Shown here in pieces: positions 42,991 to 51,841 of a stretch of 64,000 nt of DNA. A program made the position numbers and the translations under genes. Below the pieces are notes generated by a model, which was given only the letters and a program-made list of their open reading frames with translations, had not been told where the DNA came from and did not search any database. This stretch comes from JAWCNN01 sp038848005 (lineage in GTDB: Archaea > Thermoproteota > Bathyarchaeia > Bathyarchaeales > Bathycorpusculaceae), in contig JAWCNZ010000001.1 of NCBI GenBank assembly GCA_038848005.1, positions 62,001 through 126,000 on the forward strand, in the 5' to 3' direction. Position 1 is the first letter of the stretch. Each line of letters begins with the position of its first letter.

Positions 42991-44403
42991 ATGCCTTTAA
43001 TTTTATTTACACTCATGTATTTCTTAAGGATTTGTGGGAGTAAATTGCTTAAGGAAGCTTGGACGCTTGCCATTGAAACCCTAAGCTGGATGGAAATGCA
43101 CAAACTAAGCGAACGTCTAGCATTGGCAAAAACAACGAAACAGTTAGGCATAGACAATGCAGACGCTGTACGGCTTGCGCATATGCTTGTATGCGAAACT
43201 GTTAGACGACAAAATTTCATAGACGCTTACATAAACAGCGTTTTAAAGCCAAAATCCATAAGCGAATTCAACTTTGGCATCCGAGCTTTCTTGAGGCTTT
43301 ATGTTTACCAAACGCGAATAGCCAAAAACTGGGCGAAAATTGACGCTAAAGAAGCTGAAAACATTGTGGGTGTCACCCGCTCCATCCTCGGCTGGAAAAC
43401 CTTGCGCAAAGTTGAACCTTTTTTGGGCTTGTTGTTAACACAAAATCCAAGAATGGTTTCTGAAGGCTTAAGCGACGAAGAACGCGTTGGACTTACAACT
43501 TTTCATCCAGCATGGTTTGTAAAATACTGTTTCAAATTGTTTGGAAGAAGCGAAGCCCTAAAACTTTTAGAGGCAAACCTTCAGCCGCCGCCAGTTTACA
43601 TAAGGTTAAACACGCTTAAAGCAGAAGAAAACATTATTTTAGAAAAAATCGCAGAAGAAGGCATCAAAACCGAGAAAGTTAAAGAATTAAAACATACGTA
43701 TAAAGTTGTAAGCGTGAGGCGATCGTTAACCCGCACAAAAAGTTTCCAAGAAGGCTTATTTTACATTCAGGATAAGGCGAGCTGTTTCGCTGCCGAGGTG
43801 GCAAACCCAAAACCTGAAATGACTGTTTTGGATGTTTGCGCTGCGCCCGGGGCCAAAACCACTTATTTGGCTCAGCTTATGCAGAACCAAGGCGCAATTT
43901 ACTCTATAGATTATTCACGGCGTAGAATTGGTGTTTGGAAAATTGAAACGGCACGCATGGGTGTCGAAATTGCCACACCAATAATTGCGGATGCGTGTAA
44001 CCCCTTGCCAGTAACGGTGGAAGCCGACCTTGTGGTTTTGGACCCGCCATGTACAAGCACAGGCGCTTTTGGAAAGGCTCCGTCGGCTAAGTGGCGGCTT
44101 ACAAGGCGTTCAATTGCTAAAATGGCTGAAATTCAGTGGCAAATGCTGAACAACTGTGCAGAAAAAGTCAAGCATAAAGGCGTTTTAGTTTATTCGACAT
44201 GTAGCATAACAGCCGAAGAAAACGAAATGCTTATTGAAAAATTCCTAAAATGGCACACGGATTTCTCGCTTGCGGCTATAACGCCTAAAATGGGTGTTTC
44301 TGGTTTAAGAGGGATGGAAAAATGCAGAAGACTTTACCCACACATGCACGGATGCAACGGATTCTTCATAGCAAAACTATTGAGGAGTAAACATGAAAGG
44401 TAA
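42991..44403 (+). CDS. NOL1/NOP2/Sun-family RNA m5C methyltransferase
   Basis: It has a NusB/RsmB-like N-terminal helical domain (about 20-150), then a PUA-less linker and a SAM-dependent methyltransferase: motif I VLDVCAAPGAKTTYLAQL, motif IV VLDPPCTSTGAFG (catalytic-support Cys about 353) and motif VI VYSTCSITAEENE (catalytic Cys about 406). It methylates C5 of cytosine in rRNA or tRNA. ATG 42991 is used; later Met residues are possible. Its 3' end overlaps the VapBC operator. Confidence 0.93.
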   Translation: MPLILFTLMYFLRICGSKLLKEAWTLAIETLSWMEMHKLSERLALAKTTKQLGIDNADAVRLAHMLVCETVRRQNFIDAYINSVLKPKSISEFNFGIRAFLRLYVYQTRIAKNWAKIDAKEAENIVGVTRSILGWKTLRKVEPFLGLLLTQNPRMVSEGLSDEERVGLTTFHPAWFVKYCFKLFGRSEALKLLEANLQPPPVYIRLNTLKAEENIILEKIAEEGIKTEKVKELKHTYKVVSVRRSLTRTKSFQEGLFYIQDKASCFAAEVANPKPEMTVLDVCAAPGAKTTYLAQLMQNQGAIYSIDYSRRRIGVWKIETARMGVEIATPIIADACNPLPVTVEADLVVLDPPCTSTGAFGKAPSAKWRLTRRSIAKMAEIQWQMLNNCAEKVKHKGVLVYSTCSITAEENEMLIEKFLKWHTDFSLAAITPKMGVSGLRGMEKCRRLYPHMHGCNGFFIAKLLRSKHER

Positions 44404-44420
44404 TACTTATAAGCATTACC
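44399..44420. promoter_or_regulatory. 22-bp near-perfect palindromic operator of vapBC
   Basis: GGTAATxCTTATAAGxATTACC is a palindrome with one mismatched pair. Its centre CTTATAAG would be the TATA box of vapBC, about 30 nt upstream of the VapB start at 44434/44443. Antitoxin ribbon-helix-helix dimers bind such palindromes, so autorepression by blocking TBP is likely. It overlaps the last codons of the methyltransferase gene. Confidence 0.65.
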
Positions 44421-44433
44421 ATAGTATATACAT

Positions 44434-44670
44434 TTGATAAATATGGTCAAGGCAAGCGTTATTACGGTAAAGGTTCCTGAGGAATTAAAGAGAAAAATGA
44501 GAGAGGTCAATGTAAACTGGAGCGAATATATAAGAAGCTCAATCCAGAAGAAGTTGGAAGAGCAAAGAGTGAAGGCAGCTTCCGCCAAGCTTGACGAGGT
44601 AAGGGCAAGAAGCAAAAACGTTGCAACAGAAGAATTAGTTGCGTGGATTAGAGAGAACAGGGAGAGATAA
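44434..44670 (+). CDS. vapB: VapB-type ribbon-helix-helix antitoxin
   Basis: The N-terminus KASVITVKVPEELKRKMREVNVNWSEYIRSSIQKKLEE is a classical RHH motif: beta-strand ITVKVPEE, helix, turn with NVNWSEYI, helix. The C-terminus would bind VapC. The listed start is TTG 44434; ATG 44443 (three codons later) fits better for a leaderless or short-leader transcript. Its TATA sits inside a 22-bp palindrome. It is 3 nt from the VapC start. Confidence 0.88.
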   Translation: MINMVKASVITVKVPEELKRKMREVNVNWSEYIRSSIQKKLEEQRVKAASAKLDEVRARSKNVATEELVAWIRENRER

Positions 44671-44673
44671 AAT

Positions 44674-45105
44674 ATGCCCCAATATGTTGTTGATGCCAGC
44701 GTCATCGCAAAATGGATTCTGCCAGGGGAACCATACCAAGAAGTCGCTGTGAGATTAAAGGAAGATTTTGTATCTGGAATTGTGGAACTATGTGCACCCA
44801 ACTTTATTGTTGAGGAGGTTGCCAAAGCCCTTTGGAGAGCAATAAAACTCGAGAGAATTTCTGAAAAAGATGCTGAAGAATCATTGAAAGCATTAAATGA
44901 TATGAAAATAGAGCTTCACGAAACAGACTGGGTTCAAGCAAGCCACGAGCTAAACATAGCATGCAAGCTGGACCTAACAGTTTATGATGCGGCATATCTT
45001 CTCCTTGCTAACAAAAGAAAAGTCAGTCTCATAACGGCAGACGAAAAACTATACGAAAAAGCAAAGCAACGCTTTAAAATTACACACATCAAAGAATATC
45101 CATAA
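44674..45105 (+). CDS. vapC: VapC-type PIN-domain toxin ribonuclease
   Basis: PIN-domain acidic residues are all visible: Asp7 (VVDASV), Glu47 (VEEVAKALW), Asp105 (VYDAAYLLLA) and Asp123 (ITADEKL), the metal-binding set for tRNA/mRNA cleavage. At 143 residues it is of normal size. ATG 44674 begins 3 nt after the vapB stop, so the genes are one operon. Convergent with the agmatinase gene. Confidence 0.92.
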   Translation: MPQYVVDASVIAKWILPGEPYQEVAVRLKEDFVSGIVELCAPNFIVEEVAKALWRAIKLERISEKDAEESLKALNDMKIELHETDWVQASHELNIACKLDLTVYDAAYLLLANKRKVSLITADEKLYEKAKQRFKITHIKEYP

Positions 45106-45108
45106 ACT

Positions 45109-46023
45109 CTAACTATTTCCATAGAAGCGTTTATTTCCACTTTCTATTTTGCAGAGTGTTTCAAATATGATTTTTGCTGTTTGAACGGCTGAAATACCTT
45201 GGTCAAAGTTTGGCGCAATCTCTACGACGTCAAAGCCCACAAGTCGTTTATCGCATATACCACATAAAATGTCCAACAGCGTGTGTGTTTCGATACCGTC
45301 TGGTTCTGGATTTTGCACTGCCGGGGCATAAGCAGGGTCGAGAACATCCATGTCTATGGATACATAAAGCCTTTCGTATTTTGCCAATTTCTTTCTCAGT
45401 TGTTCTATAATGTTTTCGCTTCCCATTTTCCTTATTTGCTGAGTTGTGAAAAATTCTACTTCCGCTTTTCTTGCATAGTCAAGTTCTTCTTTGCAGACCG
45501 CTCTCGTGCCAATCTCGACGATTTTTGCGGGCTTCAACTCCTCATTTATTCTACGCATGAAAGTGGTATGTGAAAGTTTTAAGCCCATAAATTCGTTGCG
45601 CATGTCCAAATGCGCATCAAAACTTACCAAGGCTGTTTTTGTGCTTTTGTTTCCTAAACCTTTCACAACGCCGAATGTTATTGTGTGTTCTCCGCCGATG
45701 ACTACTGGAATTTTCCCGGTTTCTAAAATATCTTTTATGACAAGCGCCGTTCTTTCTAAAGTTTTTTCCGTGTCGGCGGACACGTGCAAATCGCCTAAAT
45801 CATGCAACCGCAAATCCTCCACATCCACTTCGGAGCGGAAGCTGTATGTTTCTATGTTGAGGGATGCTTGGCGGATGGTGTTTGGTCCAAACCTTGCTCC
45901 GGTTCGATAGGTGCTTGTAAAGTCGAATGGAACGCCTAAAACCACATATTTCGCCTTTTCAAACGGCGTTTGGAAACCGCTGAAAAAGTTTGGTTGAGAA
46001 ACGAAAAGTTCACGGTGGCTCAT
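45109..46023 (-). CDS. speB: agmatinase/ureohydrolase
   Basis: The arginase-fold metalloenzyme has GGEHTITFG (His113), SFDAHLDMR (Asp136, His138, Asp140) and YVSIDMDVLDPAYAP (Asp224, Asp226), the full dinuclear Mn site. It would hydrolyse agmatine to putrescine and urea. The 304 residues are normal for the family. The substrate cannot be proven from sequence; archaeal members are usually agmatinases. ATG 46023 is preceded by GGAGAG. Confidence 0.92.
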   Translation of the reverse strand: MSHRELFVSQPNFFSGFQTPFEKAKYVVLGVPFDFTSTYRTGARFGPNTIRQASLNIETYSFRSEVDVEDLRLHDLGDLHVSADTEKTLERTALVIKDILETGKIPVVIGGEHTITFGVVKGLGNKSTKTALVSFDAHLDMRNEFMGLKLSHTTFMRRINEELKPAKIVEIGTRAVCKEELDYARKAEVEFFTTQQIRKMGSENIIEQLRKKLAKYERLYVSIDMDVLDPAYAPAVQNPEPDGIETHTLLDILCGICDKRLVGFDVVEIAPNFDQGISAVQTAKIIFETLCKIESGNKRFYGNS

Positions 46024-46172
46024 TTGCTCTCTCCTTTTTGCTATGCTATTTTGACGGTTCGGTTCTAAACCTTTTCGCTGCTCTCGCTTTAGAAAACAGC
46101 CTAACTAACCTACATAAACATTAAATTTATTAATGATTGCGTTATCCATTTCAGTTTAAAAGGCGGTTGCCA

Positions 46173-46523
46173 ATGTCGGTTAAGTCTAAACTCAAAATCG
46201 AAAACATTGGAATGTTTATAGCCTTCATTTTTTACACAGTTGCTGGAATAATCTGTTTTATTGTTTTGCCCAGGGCGAATTTTCCACCACATCTTGGCAT
46301 AATGGGTGTTTTAAACTTGATAACTGCCTATGGACTGTTTAAGAAAAGGTTTTGGGCAATTTGGGCTGTTGTTATGTTGTTCTTCATTGTTACAACGTTT
46401 TCGGCATTCACGCTTCTTTGTGATGGAGAGTTTCTGCTTACTGTAAGCGCTGTTGCCTACCTCGTTTTAACATGGGTTTTCACGGCTTATACAACAGCGA
46501 AAAGGAAAAAGCTAGAGGATTAA
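46173..46523 (+). CDS. four-helix membrane protein, 116 aa
   Basis: The frame opens at 46137, but MSVKSKLKIENIG at 46173 follows GGCGGTTG and is the likely start. Four hydrophobic helices (about 13-30, 40-55, 60-80, 88-106) alternate with short loops; the tail is basic (KRKKLED). No family recognised. Its end overlaps the convergent MoeA stop by 12 nt. Confidence 0.6.
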   Translation: MSVKSKLKIENIGMFIAFIFYTVAGIICFIVLPRANFPPHLGIMGVLNLITAYGLFKKRFWAIWAVVMLFFIVTTFSAFTLLCDGEFLLTVSAVAYLVLTWVFTAYTTAKRKKLED

Positions 46524-47765
46524 AGGCTTAAATAGCCTTACCTGCACTTCATCTCCGGCTTCAATAAACTGTTGGTTTTCGGCGATTTCCACAAACCCAT
46601 CAGCACTTGTCAACGTTGTTATTGCTCCAGAAAGCCCAAACGGAACTGGTTCAGCCACCAAACGCCCTAACGCATCACGTTTCAACTTAACCATTATAAA
46701 TGTGCGTCTTCCTTTGGCTGGAAACATCCTAACAGACGCAAAAGCCCTCGCCTTCAGAACCCCAAGCTTTTTTATGCCAGCCATGCGCTGGATAATTGGG
46801 CGAACAAGCAAGTAGAAAACAAGCAAGGCGGAAGTTGGATGTCCAGGAAGCGAAAAAACTGGTTTTTCATCTATTAGGGCAACGGTTGTGGGTTTTCCAG
46901 GTTTGATGGCGATTCCGCATAGGATGACGCCTGGTTTTCCAAGCGAATTTAATGTTTGTGGTATAATGTCTTTTGGTCCAACGGAAACTCCGCCTGAAGT
47001 TATAACTATGTCTGCAACTTCTAAAGCGTGTTTTAATGCTTCCTGCAGTACAACGGCGTCGTCTGGAAAAACGCCGAGGTGGACGGGTTTGCCTCCATTT
47101 TCCAGCACGGCAACGCTTAGGCTGTAAGCGTTTATGTCGTAAATTCTTCCATATGGAAGTTTTCCGCTTGGCTCGGTTATTTCGGCGCCTGTTGAGAGTA
47201 CAGCCACCTTTGGAATGGTGTAAACCTTGATTTTTGCCATTCCTAAAGCGGCCAAAACACCTATTTCCCGTGAACCCAAAAGTTGTCCAGTCTTAAGGAT
47301 GGTTTCGCCTTTTTTGATGTCTGCTCCAGCTTTCATTACATTCTCGTTTTTCGTTACAGCACTGTAAACGTATAGCGCATCGTTTTCACGTTGCGTGTGT
47401 TCAGCCATTACAACGGCGTCTGCGCCTTCTGGCAGTGGTGCGCCAGTCACGATTTCAGCCGCTGTGCCATGTTCGACCGTGATTTTTGGCGGTTCTCCAA
47501 CGTTCACTGTTCCACAAATTTTCAGTTTCACTGGATTGCTTTCTTCTGCGTCGAAAGTGTCTTCGGCTTTAACAGCATATCCGTCAACTGTTGAACGGTT
47601 GAATGGTGGAACATCAAGCGGAGCAATTATGTTTTCTGCGAGAACGCGGTTATGGGCTTCCAAAAGTGGGATTTCTTCCACGCCTAAGGGTTTGGGCTTC
47701 AACTTTTCTTTTATAACCCTTTTCGCCTCTTCGTATGTGAGAAGTTTTCTAAACATTTTCGCCAA
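46512..47765 (-). CDS. moeA: MoeA-family molybdopterin molybdotransferase, paralogue 1
   Basis: It inserts molybdate or tungstate into adenylated molybdopterin. NRSTVDGYAVKAEDTF and VKLKICGTVNVGEPP belong to the N-terminal domain. GDEIvv-equivalent VLSTGAEIT, DINAYSLSV and TSGGVSVGPKDIIP are the catalytic-domain signatures, with SLPGHPTSALLVFYLLVRPI near the end. At 417 residues it is complete. It overlaps the end of the upstream MoeA paralogue by 17 nt, so both are in one operon. The second copy may handle a different metal (Mo versus W). Confidence 0.93.
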   Translation of the reverse strand: MAKMFRKLLTYEEAKRVIKEKLKPKPLGVEEIPLLEAHNRVLAENIIAPLDVPPFNRSTVDGYAVKAEDTFDAEESNPVKLKICGTVNVGEPPKITVEHGTAAEIVTGAPLPEGADAVVMAEHTQRENDALYVYSAVTKNENVMKAGADIKKGETILKTGQLLGSREIGVLAALGMAKIKVYTIPKVAVLSTGAEITEPSGKLPYGRIYDINAYSLSVAVLENGGKPVHLGVFPDDAVVLQEALKHALEVADIVITSGGVSVGPKDIIPQTLNSLGKPGVILCGIAIKPGKPTTVALIDEKPVFSLPGHPTSALLVFYLLVRPIIQRMAGIKKLGVLKARAFASVRMFPAKGRRTFIMVKLKRDALGRLVAEPVPFGLSGAITTLTSADGFVEIAENQQFIEAGDEVQVRLFKPLIL

Positions 47766-49008
47766 TCACTTCCACATTGTCAAATAGGTGCACCAAAACG
47801 GTTTCGCCCTCTTCTAAGCCTTCACGTTTTTCCGAAGCAATAACATACCCATTGGCTTTGGTCATCGTTGAAATTATTCCTGAACCGCGGGTGCTTATGG
47901 GTTCTGCTAAAAATTCGCCGTTTTGTTGGCGAACCTGGACGCGGATAAAGGTTTTTCTTCCAAGAGGGGTGTTAACTCGTCTGGTCAATTTTGCCTTTAT
48001 AACTGGTCTATGTTCTTCATGTTTGAGCCCAAGCATCATGCAAATCAGCGGTCTGGCAAAAACTTCAAATCCGAAGATGGCGGCCACTGGGTTGCCAGAA
48101 AGAATGATTATGGGTTTTCCATTTGCCACTGCTAAGGCTGTTGGCATGGCTGGGCGCATGGCTACTCCGTGAACGACCACGCCTGGATTTCCAATTTTGT
48201 TTACGGCTTCTGGAACAACGTCAGAAGCCCCAACGCTTGTTCCGCCAGTAGTTATTACGGCATCCGCCTTTTCGAGTCCAACTTTTATTTTCGCAATTAT
48301 TTCGTTCACGTCGTCTTTCGAAATGCCCAAATCCACTGGTTCAGCGCCCAGTTCATGGCATAGTCCAGAAAGTATAAGCCTATTAACCTCGAAAACTTGG
48401 TTTTCCAATGGTTTTTCGTTTAAATCCACAAGTTCGTCTCCTGTGGCTAAGATGGCGATTTTCGGCTTTTCAAAAACTTTAATTTTGGCTATTCCTAAAG
48501 CGGCTATTAAGCCTAAATGGTGTGGTTTTAAACGTGTTCCAACTTTTACGGCTATTTCCCCCTTTGAAACATCTTCTCCTTTCTTAGAGACATTTTCGCC
48601 CGGCGCAACAGAAACCCAAATTTCCAATTCGTCGCCTGTTTGTCTTGTGTTTTCAAGCATTACAACGGCGTTTGCACCTTTTGGAATTGGGTTTCCAGTC
48701 CAAACACGCTTTGCTTCTCCGCTTTTTAACGCTGGTTTTTCTGTTATTTTGAGGGTTTTGGGTTTAAATTGTGAAGCTTCAAAGGTGTCTTCGGCTTTGA
48801 CGGCATATCCATCAACGGCTGAACGGTTAAACATTGGCAAATCTTCTTTGGCGGTTATGTCTTCTGCCAAAACACGGTTTAAAGCTGAACCTAAGGGAAT
48901 GATTGTTGTTTTAGACTCTTTAATTTGGGTATTTGCAAGGAAGTTTTTTAATGCTTCGTTGATGGGTGTTAGTTTTTGAAAGCCTTTAAGTCGCACCAAA
49001 ATTTGCAC
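47749..49008 (-). CDS. moeA: MoeA-family molybdopterin molybdotransferase, paralogue 2
   Basis: It is 419 residues with the same layout as its neighbour: NRSAVDGYAVKAEDTF, LATGDELVD, TTGGTSVGASDVVPE and LSGNPVAAIFGFEVFARP. The C-terminal domain IV is complete. The pair is common in archaea that use tungsten. It starts at an ATG preceded by a GTGCAAA stretch; other in-frame starts exist within 30 residues. There is no other molybdenum gene nearby. Confidence 0.93.
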   Translation of the reverse strand: MQILVRLKGFQKLTPINEALKNFLANTQIKESKTTIIPLGSALNRVLAEDITAKEDLPMFNRSAVDGYAVKAEDTFEASQFKPKTLKITEKPALKSGEAKRVWTGNPIPKGANAVVMLENTRQTGDELEIWVSVAPGENVSKKGEDVSKGEIAVKVGTRLKPHHLGLIAALGIAKIKVFEKPKIAILATGDELVDLNEKPLENQVFEVNRLILSGLCHELGAEPVDLGISKDDVNEIIAKIKVGLEKADAVITTGGTSVGASDVVPEAVNKIGNPGVVVHGVAMRPAMPTALAVANGKPIIILSGNPVAAIFGFEVFARPLICMMLGLKHEEHRPVIKAKLTRRVNTPLGRKTFIRVQVRQQNGEFLAEPISTRGSGIISTMTKANGYVIASEKREGLEEGETVLVHLFDNVEVIGENV

Positions 49009-49070
49009 CTATAGACGGCAATGTGGTATGCGGTATAAAAGGTGTTTCGTATAAGTTGTTCTGTTTAATT

Positions 49071-49101
49071 GTCGTCGCGTAAAACGAAAATTGACGACGA
49101 C
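49071..49101. repeat. intergenic repeat with inverted ends, copy 2
   Basis: GTCGTCG...CGACGAC ends form a hairpin stem; the reverse complement matches 16325-16356 (GTCGTCGTCAATTTxCGxTTTACGC-CGACGAC). It lies in the 157-bp gap between the MoeA and methyltransferase genes, which are on the same strand. It is the only other copy I could see in the window. Confidence 0.6.
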
Positions 49102-49165
49102 TTTTGCTGGCGTGTGTTGGTGTTGCTGCCGAAATTTTAACAACAACAAATTTTGTTGTTTTGGA

Positions 49166-49780
49166 TTAGCTTCGATAGCCGTATAGTTTGACGTATTTTG
49201 TGAAGTTTAATCTTGTGAATTGGAATTTTGAAATTAAAGATTGTTTTAATTTGAATCCTTCCTTTTTTAAAAGGTTTTTGATGAGTTTTGTGGGTGAGTT
49301 GGGTGCATCCCAAAATGTTAGGAAAATGGCGGAGTTGTTTGTGGTTACGCGGGATATTTCTTTTAAAGTTTTTTCAATGTTGCTTTTTGGTTTTATGTAC
49401 TCCAAAACAGATAGACTTATAACAGCGTCAAATACTCCGCTTTTTAGTGGAAGGTCGGTTGCAGAAGCCAATATGAAGTTAAGGTTTTCTCTTTTTTCTC
49501 GGCAACGTTTCATCATTGCCTTTGAAAGGTCAACGCCCACAACGAAATCGAATAATTCTGTTAATGGAACGGTGAATAACCCGTTTCCACAGCCGATGTC
49601 AAGGAGCAAACGGCGTTTTTGACTTTTTCTGAAAATTTTGTAGATGGCTTTTCTACTTTTGTTTACCTGTTTTATTGGGTTTTTCAACGTTCCTCTCAAT
49701 TCGATGTCGTCTTGTATTGTTCTTGCCCTGTCATCCCAAGCGTTTTTCTCTTCAATAATTCCATCGTAAGACTGAACCAT
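49166..49780 (-). CDS. class I SAM-dependent methyltransferase
   Basis: Motif I LLLDIGCGNGLFT (58-70) is followed by VVGVDLSKAMM (motif II) and ASATDLPLKSGVFDAVISLSVLEYI (motif IV region). This is the Methyltransf_11/UbiE-like architecture, 204 aa. The N-terminal helices have no recognised domain and the substrate is unknown. The TOPRIM or RNA-binding extras are absent. The gene lies downstream of an endonuclease IV-like gene with a 13-nt gap and may be in its operon. Confidence 0.88.
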   Translation of the reverse strand: MVQSYDGIIEEKNAWDDRARTIQDDIELRGTLKNPIKQVNKSRKAIYKIFRKSQKRRLLLDIGCGNGLFTVPLTELFDFVVGVDLSKAMMKRCREKRENLNFILASATDLPLKSGVFDAVISLSVLEYIKPKSNIEKTLKEISRVTTNNSAIFLTFWDAPNSPTKLIKNLLKKEGFKLKQSLISKFQFTRLNFTKYVKLYGYRS

Positions 49781-49793
49781 TCATTCTCCCACT

Positions 49794-50657
49794 TTAGCTT
49801 GCGACTTCCTTTTTAACCATGTCACGCATTTTCATTGCATCCAAATCCAAAATCGGGCTTTCGCTTATGATTATGGGATTAAGCCCATATTCGGCTATTA
49901 CTTTCGCAAACATAGCGAAGTCTGGTCCATAGGCTGTTTCATCCATCACATGATGGCATTTTTCGCCCTTATCTGTAAACTCAACCTTTGTGAAATGACA
50001 ATGCATGTTTTTAGCGGCGTCTGTTCCAAGACGTTTTTCAATTGTGTCCACAACCATGCGGAAATCATCCACGGTTTTGAATCGCCCTTTATCCCTTGCG
50101 TGTAAATGTGCCCAATCAATAACGGGTTGGGTTTGCTCAACCATTTCGCATAAGCTTAAAATTTCCTCTAAACTTCCAAACTGGGAGAGTTTACCCATGG
50201 TTTCTGGTCCAATTTTCACGCCTTTTATTCCCATAGCCCTCATATTTTCTACAACCTCTTTTACGGCTTCTGAACAGCATGTGAAGGCTTCTTTTTGCGA
50301 TTTTTTGCCGTAAAATCCGGCGTGAAAAACCACCGTGTGCGCTTTCATCCACTCCGCCGCTGTTACGCATGCAATTAGGCGTTGTTTGCTTGCTTCCACA
50401 GTAGTCTTGTCACCGCAGAAATTTATGAAATACGAACCGTGAAGGCTAAGCCAAACATCATTTTCTTTTGTCTTCAAACCAAGTTTTTCAGCTTCTTCCC
50501 GCTTTATTTGTGGTTTTACACCCCAACGAACAGCTTGATACTCAAAAGCGTCAAGTCCCTCATCACGCAAAAGCTTTGGAACATCCGCCAAAGTTGCCTT
50601 CATAACCCTAAACGTTGGCGGAACTCCAGCTGGACCAAACCTTGGACGGTCAGCCAT
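49794..50657 (-). CDS. endonuclease IV-like TIM-barrel protein
   Basis: From MADRPRFGPAG at 50657 the protein has 287 residues; the frame extends to 50735 but that part overlaps another gene. The xylose-isomerase/AP-endonuclease barrel is indicated by VWLSLHGSYFINFCG (first His), VVFHAGFYG (His), GPETMGK (Glu), VIDWAHLHARD, MHCHFTKVEF and a terminal SESPILDLDA, matching the metal ligands of endonuclease IV. It could repair AP sites or oxidised bases; a different sugar-phosphate isomerase role is possible. Confidence 0.85.
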   Translation of the reverse strand: MADRPRFGPAGVPPTFRVMKATLADVPKLLRDEGLDAFEYQAVRWGVKPQIKREEAEKLGLKTKENDVWLSLHGSYFINFCGDKTTVEASKQRLIACVTAAEWMKAHTVVFHAGFYGKKSQKEAFTCCSEAVKEVVENMRAMGIKGVKIGPETMGKLSQFGSLEEILSLCEMVEQTQPVIDWAHLHARDKGRFKTVDDFRMVVDTIEKRLGTDAAKNMHCHFTKVEFTDKGEKCHHVMDETAYGPDFAMFAKVIAEYGLNPIIISESPILDLDAMKMRDMVKKEVAS

Positions 50658-50665
50658 TAAACCGC

Positions 50666-51445
50666 CTAACCCTTCCTTCTCTTTTTTGCGGCGACAACTT
50701 CCCCATAAAATAAAGCTGACAAAGCGGAAACCCAAGCTGCAACGTTTTGAAAAACCAAATACTTTCCATTGTTGTCCAATTCAGCTAGGGGCTTCGTCAC
50801 GGCTCCCAGGCTTTGAGCGAAGTCTCCAAAGGCTGGAGCAACTGGCAAGAAAGCGTTGCCTATGACGCCAAGCGGCGCTAAAGCTTGCGCAATGCCTTTC
50901 ATGGTGGTCAGCAGTGATGGATCGTTTTGGTAGGCGTTTGAAATGGTTTGGTGTGTGAGTTTTGGATATGCTAAAAGCGAAACAGTGAAGGCAAACACTA
51001 AGAAGACTAGAAAGACTGTTAAGGCGCTTTTTATTGTGGCTTTTGCAAAATGTATTTTTTGCCACACATATGCGACGCTTTTAATCCCTAAAAGCTTCGA
51101 TTTTACCTTGCCAAATAATCTCTCTTTCTCCACCTTTGCACGGCGTTTTTCAGCTTTCGCCTTCGGCGGCGGTTCATGTGTTTTCACTGTTACGTGCCTT
51201 GTTAAATAAATCCATGTGAATGCCAAAACTATTATTACTGCTGTTGGAACCAAATGAAACAGTGGGCTTATGACTAATGTAGCATTTTGAAAGCTCCATT
51301 GTATTGGGTTGTCGTTAACTCCGAGGTTTATTGCGTAAAGAACAACTAAGTATTCAATTAAAACCGCTGTTATCAAGAATAGTATTATGGCGGTTAACCC
51401 TTTCAGGGTTGTCCAGCGGATTATTAGGCGTTTTGGAGTTGACAA
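50666..51445 (-). CDS. four-helix membrane protein, 259 aa
   Basis: Hydrophobic helices at about 15-37, 60-80, 135-160 and 235-250. A basic cytosolic loop between helices 2 and 3 (KTHEPPPKAKAEKRRAK...) is rich in Lys and Arg, and the last part has an ALAPLGVIGNAFLPVAPAFG stretch. The family is not recognised. The stop lies 8 nt before the endonuclease IV-like start, so the two may be co-transcribed. Confidence 0.6.
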   Translation of the reverse strand: MSTPKRLIIRWTTLKGLTAIILFLITAVLIEYLVVLYAINLGVNDNPIQWSFQNATLVISPLFHLVPTAVIIVLAFTWIYLTRHVTVKTHEPPPKAKAEKRRAKVEKERLFGKVKSKLLGIKSVAYVWQKIHFAKATIKSALTVFLVFLVFAFTVSLLAYPKLTHQTISNAYQNDPSLLTTMKGIAQALAPLGVIGNAFLPVAPAFGDFAQSLGAVTKPLAELDNNGKYLVFQNVAAWVSALSALFYGEVVAAKKRRKG

Positions 51446-51528
51446 ACGCTTTCACCATTAACCGTTTGAAATATTTTGGGTTTCCTATTAAAAAATGTAC
51501 TGTTAAGGCTTGAAACCAAAACGTGCTT

Positions 51529-51693
51529 TTACCGTTGCATAAGAGGAAATTCGTTTCCACATTTTGGGCATTTAGCCATTTCGCAATGCACGGAAGAGGG
51601 GCATCCTGAACAAGCGAATGCTCTGCCATAAGTTATATCGAATGGAAATCCACATTTTGGACATTTCACCAAGCGTTTCGATTGCGTTTTCAT
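51529..51693 (-). CDS. small zinc-binding protein, 54 aa
   Basis: Hand translation from ATG 51693 gives CPKC (11-14), CSGC (28-31), Cys37 and CPKC (42-45), which could bind two zinc ions. Such short multi-knuckle proteins are common in archaea and their role is unknown. The gap to the ATG includes AAAAGGCGA, a possible ribosome-binding site. The ORF on the same strand that overlaps it (51354-51629) is a shadow in another frame. Confidence 0.7.
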   Translation of the reverse strand: MKTQSKRLVKCPKCGFPFDITYGRAFACSGCPSSVHCEMAKCPKCGNEFPLMQR

Positions 51694-51841
51694 TTATTTT
51701 TCGCCTTTTCTAAATCATTGTCCAACAAAACTTAAACTTTTCTGGAAATTTGGCAGTTATTTTCGAAAATTTTAAACCCCTAAAAGTATAAGTACCATGG
51801 CTAAGATATAACTTACCTAAACAGCACTTTGGGAACAGAAA

